From assembly GCA_947581805.1 (NCBI GenBank), contig CANPVM010000002.1, positions 1-64,000 on the forward strand: a stretch of 64,000 nt of DNA, in the 5' to 3' direction. The DNA is from an uncultured Clostridia bacterium. GTDB lineage: Bacteria; Bacillota; Clostridia; TANB77; CAG-508. Below the pieces are notes generated by a model. That model searched no databases. It saw nothing but the letters and a program-made list of their open reading frames with translations, and was not told the DNA's origin. Shown here piece after piece: positions 47,415-57,096 of this stretch; within the stretch, counting starts at the first letter, position 1, and every line of letters begins with the position of its first letter. The translations under genes were made by a program, and so were the position numbers.

Positions 47415-50221
47415 TTATATTTCATTATTCTGTATTTCATTATTTGCTATGATTTCATTATTTTGTGTTTCTTTTATTTCATTTTGTACTTTCTTTTCTT
47501 CTTCTACTAATATTTCTAATTTTTGAATAAATTCTTGTAATCTCTTTACGTCTTTTCCAATCATTTCCCAGTCATTACTCTCATTAGAATTATTTAAATT
47601 TTCATTTGCTTTAATAATCATATCAATTAAATCTTCAATGGTGTCTGTATTTTCTACCTCAATATCCACTGCATTTTTTGATACTAAATTAGTAAGAGCT
47701 TCTTCTAAATTGGTACCAATTGCTAGTTTATTTCCGTGATGCTACAATCACTTTCTTTAAAGTAGGAAGAGCATCTTGTTCATTAATATATTGTGTATAA
47801 ATTGATTCTACATATAATAACATATTGTTAATTGGAACAATTGTCATATTTTTGGTTACTTTAATTCCATTGACATTTAATGTTTCTAGCTCTTTTGTAA
47901 CAATCTCGTCCTGTCCTATTTGAGTATCTAATTGCATTGGTCCTAATATATTGCTATCGGCTTGATATTTATAAATCGTTAATTGACTATTTCCACTGTT
48001 ATCATAACTTCCTACTAAATAAGCAATTAAATTTTGTCTTCCTTGTGGGGTGTATGGTAACACTAAACCTAATTTTGGATTTTCTTCATTAACTAGTTTT
48101 GTCATTGTATAATATGGCATAATATCTGTTCCTGTTTTGGTCATTACTTTTCCTGTGTTATAGGTAGCAATTTCCCAAATATCATTACTGCGATAAAGAA
48201 CATCTGGTTGAATATTATGATATCTTGTAATAATGTCAGCTTGTATATTATACAAATATGTAGGATATATAAAATGTTCACTAATATCAGCTGGAATTTT
48301 TTCTTCTAAATCTGCAAATAAATCTGGATAAATATTGAAGTATGCCATAGCAATTGGATCTGTTCTATCTGTAATATAGAAAGAAATCGTTCCATCGTAA
48401 CTATCAATTAATACTTTTACTGAATTACGGATATAGTTCAATTCTAGCTTACTTGTTGATGTTTCTCTTATTGTTGTTTTTTGAGAATATGGATAGTCAT
48501 TTGAAATCGTATAAGCATCTAAAACCCATACTAATTTTCCTTCTTCTGTGATTACTAAATAAGGCTCTTCATCATACATTAAATATGGCATTACTGTTTG
48601 TGCTCTTTTAATAATATTACGGTTAGTTAAAATTTTACTTTCACTGGTTACATTACCGGAAAAAGCTAACTTTAAATCTCTTTCTTTTATTGCAAGGATT
48701 ATTCTATCTATAAAGTTTAAGGATAATCCTGCTTTTCCATCATAACTATTTTCTGCATTTTCTGCATAAGTAGAATCTAAAATTGGATAGTCAAATTCTT
48801 TTTTATCTTTACTATTCGTTACGACTGTGTCATTTGTTTCCATACCGAAATAAATTCTTGGTTGCGTTATACTAACAACATCATTTGTATCTTCAAAACC
48901 TTTTTGCATATGGTCTAATGTTCCATTTTGTTTCGTAGAAGTAGCAGATGTAAGAATAGCACTATATCCATGTGTATATTCATAAGTTTTATTGTTATAA
49001 GTTCCGGTTACTGCTTACAATTTCTCTTGGTGATAAATAGACTAGTTGTTCTTTTCCATTAATAAAATATTTTCCTATTTGGCTATTGCGATAAGAATAA
49101 TAACCTTTTGCTGTTTGTCCATTTTGTAAATCTTTTAAAACAATATCTTCACTTACAATGGCAATATTATTGATGACATCTGCATATTGTTCTAAATTTT
49201 GAGAAGTAATATTTTCAGAGGTAGTACTTAAATTAACTTCTTCTATATCAATTCCATAGGCATTTTTAGTATATTGAATATTTGCTTCTATATATTCCTT
49301 TTCTTTATCTAGTTGGTTCGTCGTAACAAAAACTGCTTGAAACATTACTAAAACGAAAAACATAGCCACTAGGTAACATGGAACAACACCAATATAAAGA
49401 ATGAGTTTTTTCGTTTTTCCTTCTTTAAACGCTTTGATGGCTAAATAAATAGAGGCAATAATAACAATAGATAAAATACGGTATCCCCATAATTTTACTG
49501 TAACATCGGTAAAACCAGCTCCATATAAAGAATAAGTACTTTGACTATCCTGTAAAGTTAGAAATTTTTCTGTAGCAATGCCCTGTGTTTTTACTAAAAT
49601 AAGCCCTGCAAATAAAATAGCAATCACCATAATAAAGGTCGTTATTTGTTTAATTAATTGACTATCTTTTAATGTTTTTCTATCAATTCCATCAAAAAAT
49701 ATATTAAATGTAGTAATATAATAAATAATGGTATAGATTAATAATGCTATCATTGCTATTAAAAAATACCAAATCGTAAGTTCTATAAATGGTTTTTGAA
49801 AAATAAAATAGCCAATATCAAAACCAAAGATAGGGTCTTGCACACCAAACTGAGCACTATTAAAACATAACATTGCTTTTTCTAAAATAAAACTAGAAGT
49901 AAAAGCACTAATAATAATAGCACTAATAAAAGCAATGGATTTATTTAATAATTTTGGCATTTTCTTTTTTTCTTGTTCAAAAAAATCTTTTAATCCTTTT
50001 TTTATTCTTATATTATTAAAATATATCATGCTATAAATAATGACAAAATTGGCAATTAATGCAACAGTCATATATTTTATATTTTGCCAGAATACGTTAA
50101 TGTAGTTTTGTCCTAGTTCCATTGTTTCTAGATATGTAGCACGAAAAGCAATATACCCTATGAGCATTGCTAATATAGCAACAAATAGAACTATAAAAAA
50201 ACGTCTTTTTCCTATTTTCAT
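47415..50221 (-). CDS. UPF0182 family membrane protein, read through two +1 shifts
   Basis: Three apparent fragments join to one 934-residue protein if the C at 49006 and at 47736 is skipped. The N-terminal 290 residues hold about seven membrane helices with PIFGFDIGYFIFQKPF (about 125). The extracytoplasmic part starts around residue 290 with ANIQYTKNAYGID and includes SPREIVSSNGTYNNKTY (first shift at Gly406), YTHGYSAILTSATS and RIYFGMETND. The C-terminal 106 residues after the second shift (Gly829, ASGNKLAIGTNLEEAL) contain an acidic coiled coil, as is usual for the family. Function of UPF0182 is unknown. Length and order are normal. Confidence 0.92.
47733..47736 (-). other. UPF0182 +1 frameshift site 2 (TCA C GGA)
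   Basis: The zero frame reads GCA TCA CGG AAA TAA. Skipping the C at 47736 reads TCA GGA AAT AAA CTA GCA, and the new frame is open for 106 codons to a stop followed by a terminator. TCACGGAAA is the same nonamer as in uvrA site 1. Confidence 0.9.
49003..49006 (-). other. UPF0182 +1 frameshift site 1 (AAC C GGA)
   Basis: The zero frame reads AGT AAC CGG AAC TTA TAA. Skipping one C reads AGT AAC GGA ACT TAT AAC AAT, leading into the conserved YTHGYSAI segment. Because AAC ends in C, the extra base could be either of two adjacent C residues. Confidence 0.9.
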
Positions 50222-50247
50222 TTTTATTATTATCCCTCCTATTACTT

Positions 50248-51159
50248 TTATTGAGCTAAAAAGGCATTTACAAAATCTTTTGCATTAAAAATTTCCATAT
50301 CATCAATTTGTTCCCCTACACCAATAAATTTTATTGGTAATTTATTTTCATTTACAATTCCAATAACTACGCCACCTTTTGCTGTACCGTCTAATTTTGT
50401 TAGCACAAGTCCTGTAATATCCACTGTTTCTTTAAAGGCTTTTACTTGCATAATTGCATTTTGTCCAGTGGTAGCATCTAGCACTAATAAAATTTCTTTG
50501 GAAGCCTCTGGTAGTTCTTTATCTATTACTTTTTTGATTTTTTCTAGTTCGTCCATTAAATATTTTTTATTATGAAGTCTTCCTGCTGTATCGCAAATTA
50601 AAACATCAGCATTGGTTTCTTTTGCTTGCTTTATAGCATCATATACAACAGAAGCTGGGTCTGCTCCTTCTTCTTTTTTTACTATATCGACACTTGCTCT
50701 ATTTGCCCAAATTTCTAGTTGTTCTACTGCTGCAGCACGAAAAGTATCAGCCGCTGCAACTACTACTTTTTTACCTTCTTGCTTTAAACGATTTGCGATT
50801 TTTCCAATAGATGTTGTTTTTCCTACGCCATTTACTCCTACTACTAGAATAACAGAAGGTGTTGTATTTAACACTAAACTGCTATCGGTTTGTTCCAAAA
50901 TAGCTTGCATTTCTTCTTTTAAAGCTTCTTTTACTTCTTGTTCATCTTTTAAATTATTTAGCTTAATTCTTTTTCTTAAATTATCTATAATTTTTAATGA
51001 GGTTTCTGTTCCTACATCTGACATAATTAAAATTTCTTCTAATTCTTCTAATAGTTCTTCATCTACTTTGCGAAATCCACTAAATACTTGATTCATCTTT
51101 TCATCAAATGAAGTTTTGGTTTTGTTTAAACCATTTTTTAATTTATCAAAAAATCCCAT
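50248..51159 (-). CDS. ftsY: Signal recognition particle receptor FtsY
   Basis: 303 residues, the short form without a long acidic A domain. SRP GTPase with VVGVNGVGKTTSIGKIA (G1, about 108), DTFRAAAVEQL (about 140), DTAGRLHNK (about 190) and TKLDGTAKGG (about 253). It docks SRP-ribosome complexes at the membrane. The start follows AGGAGAAAAAC. Confidence 0.97.
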   Translation of the reverse strand: MGFFDKLKNGLNKTKTSFDEKMNQVFSGFRKVDEELLEELEEILIMSDVGTETSLKIIDNLRKRIKLNNLKDEQEVKEALKEEMQAILEQTDSSLVLNTTPSVILVVGVNGVGKTTSIGKIANRLKQEGKKVVVAAADTFRAAAVEQLEIWANRASVDIVKKEEGADPASVVYDAIKQAKETNADVLICDTAGRLHNKKYLMDELEKIKKVIDKELPEASKEILLVLDATTGQNAIMQVKAFKETVDITGLVLTKLDGTAKGGVVIGIVNENKLPIKFIGVGEQIDDMEIFNAKDFVNAFLAQ

Positions 51160-51202
51160 GTTTTTCTCCTGTTCGTTTTCTATTTATTTTTAGTTTTATT
51201 TC

Positions 51203-52072
51203 TTATTGTTGCAGTTTTGCAAGTAAGCATGCTCCTATAATACCAGGCTCCTTGTATTGAGCTGTATCTATAATAGTATTTTGCGCTAATGGATGTGCTT
51301 TTTCTTTAAATTGCTTTTTAACTTCTTCTAAGAAATATTCTTTTGACTCTAGCACTCCTCCACCTAATACAATAATATCTGGATTGAAAGTGCAAGATAC
51401 ATTTAAAAGTAAGGCTACTAAATTTTTCTTAAATTCTTCTATGATTTCTATTGCTACTTTGTCTTGATTTTTATATAGCTCAAATAAGTCTTTGGTAGTT
51501 TGAATGTTGCTATTTATTTTTTCTTTTGCGAAGCGGCATAAAGCTGTTCCACTAATTAAAGAATCACTTGTGTTTGTTCCATCTAAAATCATTCTAGAAA
51601 GATAGCCTCCTAAAAAATGACTACCATGATATATTTTTTTGTTAATAATTACTCCTCCACCAAGCCCTGTGCTAATAGTAATATAGCAGACAATATTTTT
51701 TCCTTTTCCTCTACCACTTACCGCTTCTGCTAAGGCTGCTACTCTTGCATCATTTTCCATAAAAACTGGCTTTTGAAATTCTTTTGTTAAATTTTCTACT
51801 AATGGATATTCTTTTAAAATGCTAATGTTTCTTGCTGTTACGATTTGCTTGCTATCATGGTTTACAGAGCCTGCCACTGCTATACCAATTGCTTTTGCTT
51901 CTTCATAGTTTGGAACTTTTTTTATTAAATTTTTGATTTTATGATATAAATCTTCACTGGTAATAACATTTTGAAAAGTTGGCTCTTTATATTCAAATGC
52001 AATATTTTCATTTTCGTTCATTCCGCCTACTCTAATATTTGTTCCACCTAAATCAATTCCAATGTATTCCAT
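51203..52072 (-). CDS. ROK family sugar kinase
   Basis: 289 residues. ATP-binding IGIDLGGTNIRVG at the N-terminus, ENDARVAALAEA (about 105-116) with the catalytic Asp, GTGLGGGVIINKK (about 134) and the C-terminal VLGGGVLE. The classical ROK zinc motif CxCGxxGC is absent; in its place is HFLGGYLSRMIL, so this resembles zinc-less ROK glucokinases. The substrate is probably glucose or an N-acetylated hexosamine. Confidence 0.9.
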   Translation of the reverse strand: MEYIGIDLGGTNIRVGGMNENENIAFEYKEPTFQNVITSEDLYHKIKNLIKKVPNYEEAKAIGIAVAGSVNHDSKQIVTARNISILKEYPLVENLTKEFQKPVFMENDARVAALAEAVSGRGKGKNIVCYITISTGLGGGVIINKKIYHGSHFLGGYLSRMILDGTNTSDSLISGTALCRFAKEKINSNIQTTKDLFELYKNQDKVAIEIIEEFKKNLVALLLNVSCTFNPDIIVLGGGVLESKEYFLEEVKKQFKEKAHPLAQNTIIDTAQYKEPGIIGACLLAKLQQ

Positions 52073-52137
52073 GCTTTTTTCCTCTCTTTTGTTTTAACGC
52101 CTTTATTATATCAAAAATTGGGATATTTTTCAATATA

Positions 52138-52166
52138 AAAATGACACAATCTTTAATTGTGTCATT
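52138..52166 (-). terminator. Terminator after the 52176 gene
   Basis: AAATGACACAAT and ATTGTGTCATTT form a perfect 12-bp stem with a 5-nt loop and a T-run on the minus strand. Confidence 0.9.
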
Positions 52167-52175
52167 TAATTTATT

Positions 52176-52892
52176 TTACATTGTTATTCTTTTGAACTCT
52201 TTTAAAACATGCACAATAAAATAAATATAGAGCATATTTCCTAAAGTAATGGTAAGAATAGACTTAATTGTCAAAATATTTGTAACATCTTTTGCATTTT
52301 TCTCTATAAAATATTGATAACTATCTGATAGCCAAGTATATTGCACTTTTTTTATAACATCTTGATAGTATATTCTCACATTATAATCATCCGGAAATCC
52401 TCTTGTAATTTCTATTTTATATACATAAGGATTTCCTTCTAATCTTTCTTTTAATATACTTTTTATGCTTAAATTTGATACATTATTTACATTTGTACCA
52501 ACTTTAATTTCATATTTAGAAGTAAGTGGCATAATAGAAATTCCTTTTATTATAATATAAACAGTCAAAATTCCTAATATGATTGTTTTGATGATTTGCT
52601 TTTTCTTTTTTCCTTTATACTTTACATATTTTATGCTAAAAATAATCCCTAAAATAATTGAAATTATCAAATATGGTATGATTAAAATAAAAGCAACAAT
52701 AACCATATAGCTCATATTATTTAATAGTTGATGAAAATATTGATATATATTCATGTTAATTATTAATTTTAAGAATTCTGTTGTATTTAATAAATTCATA
52801 GTAAAAAATAAAATAAAGTAAGATATAAATATTATTCCTATTACTCCCATGATTAAAATAATAGAATATATAAACTTATCTGTTGTTTTCAA
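52176..52892 (-). CDS. Membrane protein of unknown function
   Basis: 238 residues with three N-terminal membrane helices, an extracytoplasmic domain of about 75 residues (SKYEIKVGTNVNN to DVTNIL) and one C-terminal helix. I recognise no family. It starts three bases after the stop of the DUF4173 gene and is very probably cotranscribed with it. Confidence 0.7.
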   Translation of the reverse strand: MKTTDKFIYSIILIMGVIGIIFISYFILFFTMNLLNTTEFLKLIINMNIYQYFHQLLNNMSYMVIVAFILIIPYLIISIILGIIFSIKYVKYKGKKKKQIIKTIILGILTVYIIIKGISIMPLTSKYEIKVGTNVNNVSNLSIKSILKERLEGNPYVYKIEITRGFPDDYNVRIYYQDVIKKVQYTWLSDSYQYFIEKNAKDVTNILTIKSILTITLGNMLYIYFIVHVLKEFKRITM

Positions 52893-52895
52893 ATG

Positions 52896-54885
52896 TTACA
52901 CCTCTTTCCAAACTTCTTCTACAAACTGCCATGTATAGCCATTATCGGAAGAAATATATTTAGCTCTTGTTTTGCCTTGATTATAACCTCCTTCATAGCC
53001 ACCTGAAACAAGTACCGTTAAAATGCCATTTTCGTCTTGAGTTGGTAAATAAAAATAATCATAACAGTTTTGCCATTCTTCTCCATTTGGGTCTGATAAC
53101 GAAAATTCACCGATTAGGAAATTGAATTGTTTCAAATGTTTTACCAGAATCGTGTGTTACTAATAATTCTGATTTTTCACAATAAATGCTTGTTGGTCTT
53201 TCTAAAAATCCTAATCCATTTTCAAAAAACTTTATTTTGCTAGGTGTGCTTACTACTAATCTCTCATTTACAATCTGATAATCTTTTTTATTATTTGTTG
53301 CTTTTTCAATTTTCCATACAGCTGTTCCCATAACACTATCAATTTGTTCTACAAAGTATTCTTCATTTTCGTTAATCATTTCATGGTACAAATAATTTTT
53401 AGGCTTTGTTGTTATTGTTTCTTCTATTTTTCTTTCCTCATCTTTTCTTTCTTCATCATAAATTTCTTCTAATGCTTTTCTTTGTTCTTGTAAATTTTGT
53501 ATATCTACATTTTTCATTTTTGCCTTTGCTATATTCCATTCTTGTAGACTTAAACTCTTAGAATTGTTTGCTAGTCTTAATAAAATATCCACTATTTCTA
53601 ATTTTTCCTTTGTTGTTCTATTTTCCTCTTGTAATTTTTCCTCTAAAATAGTGAAACTGTCTTCACTTGCTATACTAGCAATATACTCATAATCAACTGG
53701 CACACTGCTTTGCCTATCCATATTTTTCTTAATAATTATGTTTTCTAAATTCATATAATTGATACCACAATAAACGCATAGTACAATAATAAAACATGCT
53801 TTTATAAAATGAAGTTTCTTATTAAATAGTGAAATAATAATTGGAATAAAACAAGCAATTTCACTTATTAAAATAATGTATACAAGCATTCTTAAATATG
53901 TTAATCCGTATTCCATTTCATACATATACATACGATACATAGAAGATATTGCTATTACAATAGTAAATATTACTAACAACAAATTTAAAATTTTAATTAA
54001 CTTTTTATTATATCGATTTGATACTAAAATAATAGCAAAGTTAATTATAGAAACGAACATTAATTGGAAAAATCCTGTTCTTGCATAATTTGCGTAATTA
54101 AATGTTTCCTGCATATTGATTTTAGCAAATAAAGATTGAATTTGAATAAAGCAAAATACCAAATAGATGATGTTCAGTACAATTAAAAGTAATTTTATAG
54201 TAAATTCGTATTCATTTTTTATATTCTTTGATTCCTTTTCTTCTTGCTTATATTCTTTTTGTAATTTCAAAGTATAATTTAAGAAAAAAAGATAAACAAC
54301 TGCTATTATTATAATTCTTAACATTAAGCTCCATATTATTGTCATATTCATATTTCTAAAGAAGATTCTTACACCAGAAAATAGACTTGCAAAAATGCTA
54401 TCTGCAGATGCAAGTAAAATAAGGATTATTCCTACAATTCCAAATACAAATAATAAAGAAATTGCTACTTTTTTCATTCTTTCTTTTTCAACTATTTTCT
54501 GCTTTCCTATCACTTTTTTAGTTTTTTCTTTTGTAATAGTAATAGCATCTTCTAAATCTATTGCAGTATCTACTGCAATATTTCCTATATGAATAAAATT
54601 ATTTGTTACAATAGCATACATTAAAATATGTAATAGTGCTAATATAAATAGGTTCATAGTATAAAATACTCTATTTGCAAAAATGAAATATGTACTTCCT
54701 AATAATAAAATAGGAATTAAAAGAAAAGAACCTTTTTTGTTGTATATTTTGTTCTTTTTATAAAGCATATAATATAAAATTCCATTTGCCAAAATTAGAA
54801 ATAGGATGATAGAAATTCCTAATTCTTTTCCATAGAATAAAATTGATTGAACAATAGATAAAACAATACTTCCTACTACTTCCAT
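52896..54885 (-). CDS. DUF4173-type membrane protein, read through one +1 shift
   Basis: 662 residues if the C at 53112 is skipped. About twelve membrane helices (residues 8-390) include NYARTGFFQLMFVSIINF and EMEYGLTYLRMLVYI, the hallmarks of the DUF4153/DUF4173 family. A soluble C-terminal extension follows with a BNR-like motif before the shift (THDSGKTFETIQFPN) and another after it (SSDNGYTWQFVEEVW), so the shift sits inside one beta-propeller-like domain. Both halves are needed to close it. The overlapping Met at 53135 is only an internal start-like codon without a ribosome site. Function unknown. Confidence 0.85.
53109..53112 (-). other. DUF4173 gene +1 frameshift site (AAT C GGT)
   Basis: The zero frame reads CCT AAT CGG TGA. 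Skipping the C at 53112 reads CCT AAT GGT GAA TTT TCG and stays open for 71 codons. Here the stop TGA directly follows CGG, so the layout CGG-TGA resembles the prfB device most closely. Confidence 0.88.
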
Positions 54886-54919
54886 AATAAATATCCTTTC
54901 TTAGTAATAAAAATTTTTT

Positions 54920-55123
54920 CTATTTTTTATAATCTAAAATATCCCCCGGTTTGCAATCCAATACTTCACAAATTTTGTCTAATGTGGAAAATCGAATTGC
55001 TTTTGCTTTATTTGTTTTTAAAATTGAAAGATTAGCAGGGGTAATTCCTACTTTTTCAGCCAGTTCTCCAGATGACATTTTTCTTTTTGCAAGCATGACA
55101 TCTACATTTACAATAATTGGCAT
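54920..55123 (-). CDS. Small XRE-type HTH regulator, YozG-like
   Basis: 67 residues from the ATG at 55123 (MPIIVNVDVMLAKRKMSSGE), which follows AGAAAGGAAG. The Cro/C1 helix-turn-helix is seen as LAEKVGITPANLSILKTNKA and ICEVLDCKPGDILDY. It belongs to the short regulators that are nearly always encoded next to a DUF2975 membrane protein, as here. An upstream frame extension to 55222 overlaps that neighbour and lacks a ribosome site. Confidence 0.9.
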   Translation of the reverse strand: MPIIVNVDVMLAKRKMSSGELAEKVGITPANLSILKTNKAKAIRFSTLDKICEVLDCKPGDILDYKK

Positions 55124-55205
55124 AACTTTTCTTCCTTTCTGTATAATAAATAATTCTATATCATTCTTGTTAATAATTAACATGAGAAATTTCTTAATAC
55201 ATTTT

Positions 55206-55718
55206 TTAAATGGTATAATCATTTTCTTCTTTATACTCTATTGCCTTTTTATAGATTTCATTTAATATTTTAATTCCAATTCCAAATATAAAAAATAAAA
55301 TAGTAAATGTAATAGAAAAGGTAAGAATATAAAATACAAATTCTTGTGTTAGTTTTTGTAGTATGAACAAAATTAAAATGCTGATTATAAAATATAAAAC
55401 TGCCATAAATAAAGAGCTATAACTTACATTACTTAAACTTTTGGTATTTTCTTTGCAAAATAGTACATTGTTTTTTAAATTTTGAAATATTTTCATAAAT
55501 TGAACAATTATGAAAAGTGCCATTAAGCCTGTAAGAATAACAATGATAAATAAAATGAAATCAAACCAAGCTTCAATTTCATTAGTATTTAAGATATCTC
55601 TTACTGTTTTAAAAATAATTCCAAATACTCCAATATCAATTAGAGTTATTAAAGCAAATAAGCCATAAAGTCCTGCTAATACTTTAGATGATAAACTATT
55701 CTTTCCTAAAATTTTCAT
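55206..55718 (-). CDS. DUF2975 membrane protein
   Basis: 170 residues with four membrane helices and the polar loop NVLFCKENTKSLSNVSYSSL between helices two and three, typical for DUF2975. It is paired with the HTH regulator that follows. The pair is thought to be a two-part regulatory module, but its signal is not known to me. Confidence 0.85.
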   Translation of the reverse strand: MKILGKNSLSSKVLAGLYGLFALITLIDIGVFGIIFKTVRDILNTNEIEAWFDFILFIIVILTGLMALFIIVQFMKIFQNLKNNVLFCKENTKSLSNVSYSSLFMAVLYFIISILILFILQKLTQEFVFYILTFSITFTILFFIFGIGIKILNEIYKKAIEYKEENDYTI

Positions 55719-56109
55719 TCTTATTTCCTCCTATTTTTGTTTTCTTTTTTATTCTGTTTTTTATAAGACATTGTGTCCCTTTAGGGACGTTAGCTACTGC
55801 ATAAAATATCTGTCATTTGATTTACTCAAATAGCTATCTTATTCTAAAGAGACATTTTTTATTTTGCATCATTATATTTCTTTTATTTTTGTTTGTCAAT
55901 ATATTTTTATTGTTTTTCGATAATTTTATTTGCTTTTATAATAAGGTTGTATAGTTTAGCATAGGTTGTGTCAACAAAAAAACAACCAGTTTAACTGATT
56001 GCTTTTGTATTTATCTGTTCTATATAAAAGTTTGAAGAAACGTCATTGGAGCGATAACAAATTAACAAGCAACTAGTTATTTCTAACTAATTGCCTATTG
56101 ATTTTAATT
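55719..56109. other. Intergenic region with palindromes and a terminator
   Basis: No gene is visible. A minus-strand terminator lies at 55974-56002 (CAACCAGT/ACTGATTG stem, then seven T) and a second stem at 56065-56093 (GCAACTAGTTA/TAACTAATTGC) follows the stop of the 56110 gene. Nearer DUF2975 there is a perfect GTCCCTT/TAGGGAC-like palindrome (about 55771-55789) and AAAGAGACAT at about 55847, resembling the ATGTCTC hairpin before uvrA. Confidence 0.55.
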
Positions 56110-56559
56110 TTAACGTACAACCTCTATTTGAGTTATATTTTTGTCTATTTCAACTAATATAAGTTTTCCAGTAATATCATCTGTTACAGTTCCTTTTTTA
56201 TAGTCAATATTTGGTTTAAGAACTAAAATATTATCATCAGTTGATATATCGACTCCAATAAATGTATTTGAACTGCTTCCAGTAACTATAAAAATTAATG
56301 CTAATGATTTATTTTCAAAGTATTTTTCGTTATATTTATTAGAAGATATTTTTTGTTTATATTCTTTATTCCATTCACTAGAATCTGCCATAAACTTATT
56401 ATAATCATTAATGTTTGATACAATCATATTATCAAAGTCAGAAATATATCCACTATCTATAATTTTGTAATTTTTATTAGATGTGTATACAAAATAAACT
56501 AATCCAATTGTTACAATAATAGCAAACATAATTATGATAGCTTTCTGTTTTAGTTCCAT
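56110..56559 (-). CDS. Putative exported protein, 149 residues, unknown
   Basis: An N-terminal membrane anchor (about 7-25) and an extracytoplasmic domain that contains SSEWNKEYKQKISSNKYNEK and YFENKSLALIFIVTGSSS. There is no Cys after the signal, so it is not a lipoprotein. I recognise no family. It is a monocistronic gene with a terminator. Confidence 0.68.
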   Translation of the reverse strand: MELKQKAIIIMFAIIVTIGLVYFVYTSNKNYKIIDSGYISDFDNMIVSNINDYNKFMADSSEWNKEYKQKISSNKYNEKYFENKSLALIFIVTGSSSNTFIGVDISTDDNILVLKPNIDYKKGTVTDDITGKLILVEIDKNITQIEVVR

Positions 56560-56674
56560 TCAATTACCTCTTTAATCAAAACTATATTTATCGATTTTAT
56601 ACCATAAAATACTATATATGTCAAATTAATATATCCATAACTTGTATTACAATGTTATATTTTCCAAAGTTTAT

Positions 56675-56864
56675 ATAAGCAACTCCTTGAAATTGCTTCG
56701 AAGCATAGGACTTTAAACTTGTAACAAGTCCTAACCCCTATGAGTTTTGGCTAACGGCACAAAACTCGGGGAAATGTAGTACATACTGAAAATAGCTGGT
56801 GCAAAACAACTTTGCAGATGTTTCACCCCAACTATTAACATTGAACCTTCTATAAAAAGTTCAA
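56675..56864 (-). ncRNA. Structured RNA resembling an IS200/IS605 right end (omega-RNA-like)
   Basis: Directly after tRNA-Thr is a run of strong stems: TTGAAC/GTTCAA (56841-56864), TGCAAA/TTTGCA inside GGTG/CACC (about 56796-56828), CCCC-tat-GAGTTTTG with CAAAACTC-GGGG (56735-56771), AGGACTT/AAGTCCT (56707-56731) and GCAACTCC...GCAATTTC-type stem (56679-56696). The order and the segment GCTTCGAAGCAATTTCAAGG on the minus strand recall the 3' end of clostridial IS605-type elements, where the TnpB guide RNA ends. No tnpA or tnpB is present. The family call is from memory of such ends and is tentative; the RNA structure itself is plain. Confidence 0.45.
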
Positions 56865-56877
56865 GCAGATTCGTCGT

Positions 56878-56953
56878 TGGAGCTACTGGGCAGAATCGAA
56901 CTGCCGACCTACAGGTTACGAATCTGTTGCTCTACCAACTGAGCTACAGTAGC
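56878..56953 (-). tRNA. tRNA-Thr (anticodon CGT)
   Basis: Acceptor GCTACTG/CAGTAGC, D stem GCTC/GAGC, anticodon loop TTCGTAA giving CGT (reads ACG), T stem GGCAG/CTGCC with loop TTCGATT, discriminator T and an encoded CCA. One A-C mismatch at the base of the anticodon loop (positions 31 and 39). It is a normal 76-base tRNA and a useful contrast to the two tRNA-like RNAs at 13966-14154. Confidence 0.95.
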
Positions 56954-57026
56954 GTTTTTTACTTTTTTTATTATATCTTGTTTATATTTATATGTCAATG
57001 CTAATTATTTTTATTTTTTAAAACTA

Positions 57027-57054
57027 TTGACTTTATGTAAAATTATAATATAAT
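57027..57054 (+). promoter_or_regulatory. Promoter of the vanW-type gene
   Basis: TTGACT at 57027-57032 and TATAAT at 57049-57054 with 16-bp spacing, followed by AAAGGAGG before the ATG at 57097. Confidence 0.68.
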
Positions 57055-57096
57055 ATTGTGTAGTAAATTTTATTTCACAAAAAGGAGGATTTTCAA

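Noticed and set aside
52896..53135. Separate 79-residue gene after the DUF4173 gene
   Set aside because: It has no ribosome site, its first residues repeat the sequence of the upstream protein's last codons in another frame, and its BNR-like motif completes the upstream domain when the C at 53112 is skipped.
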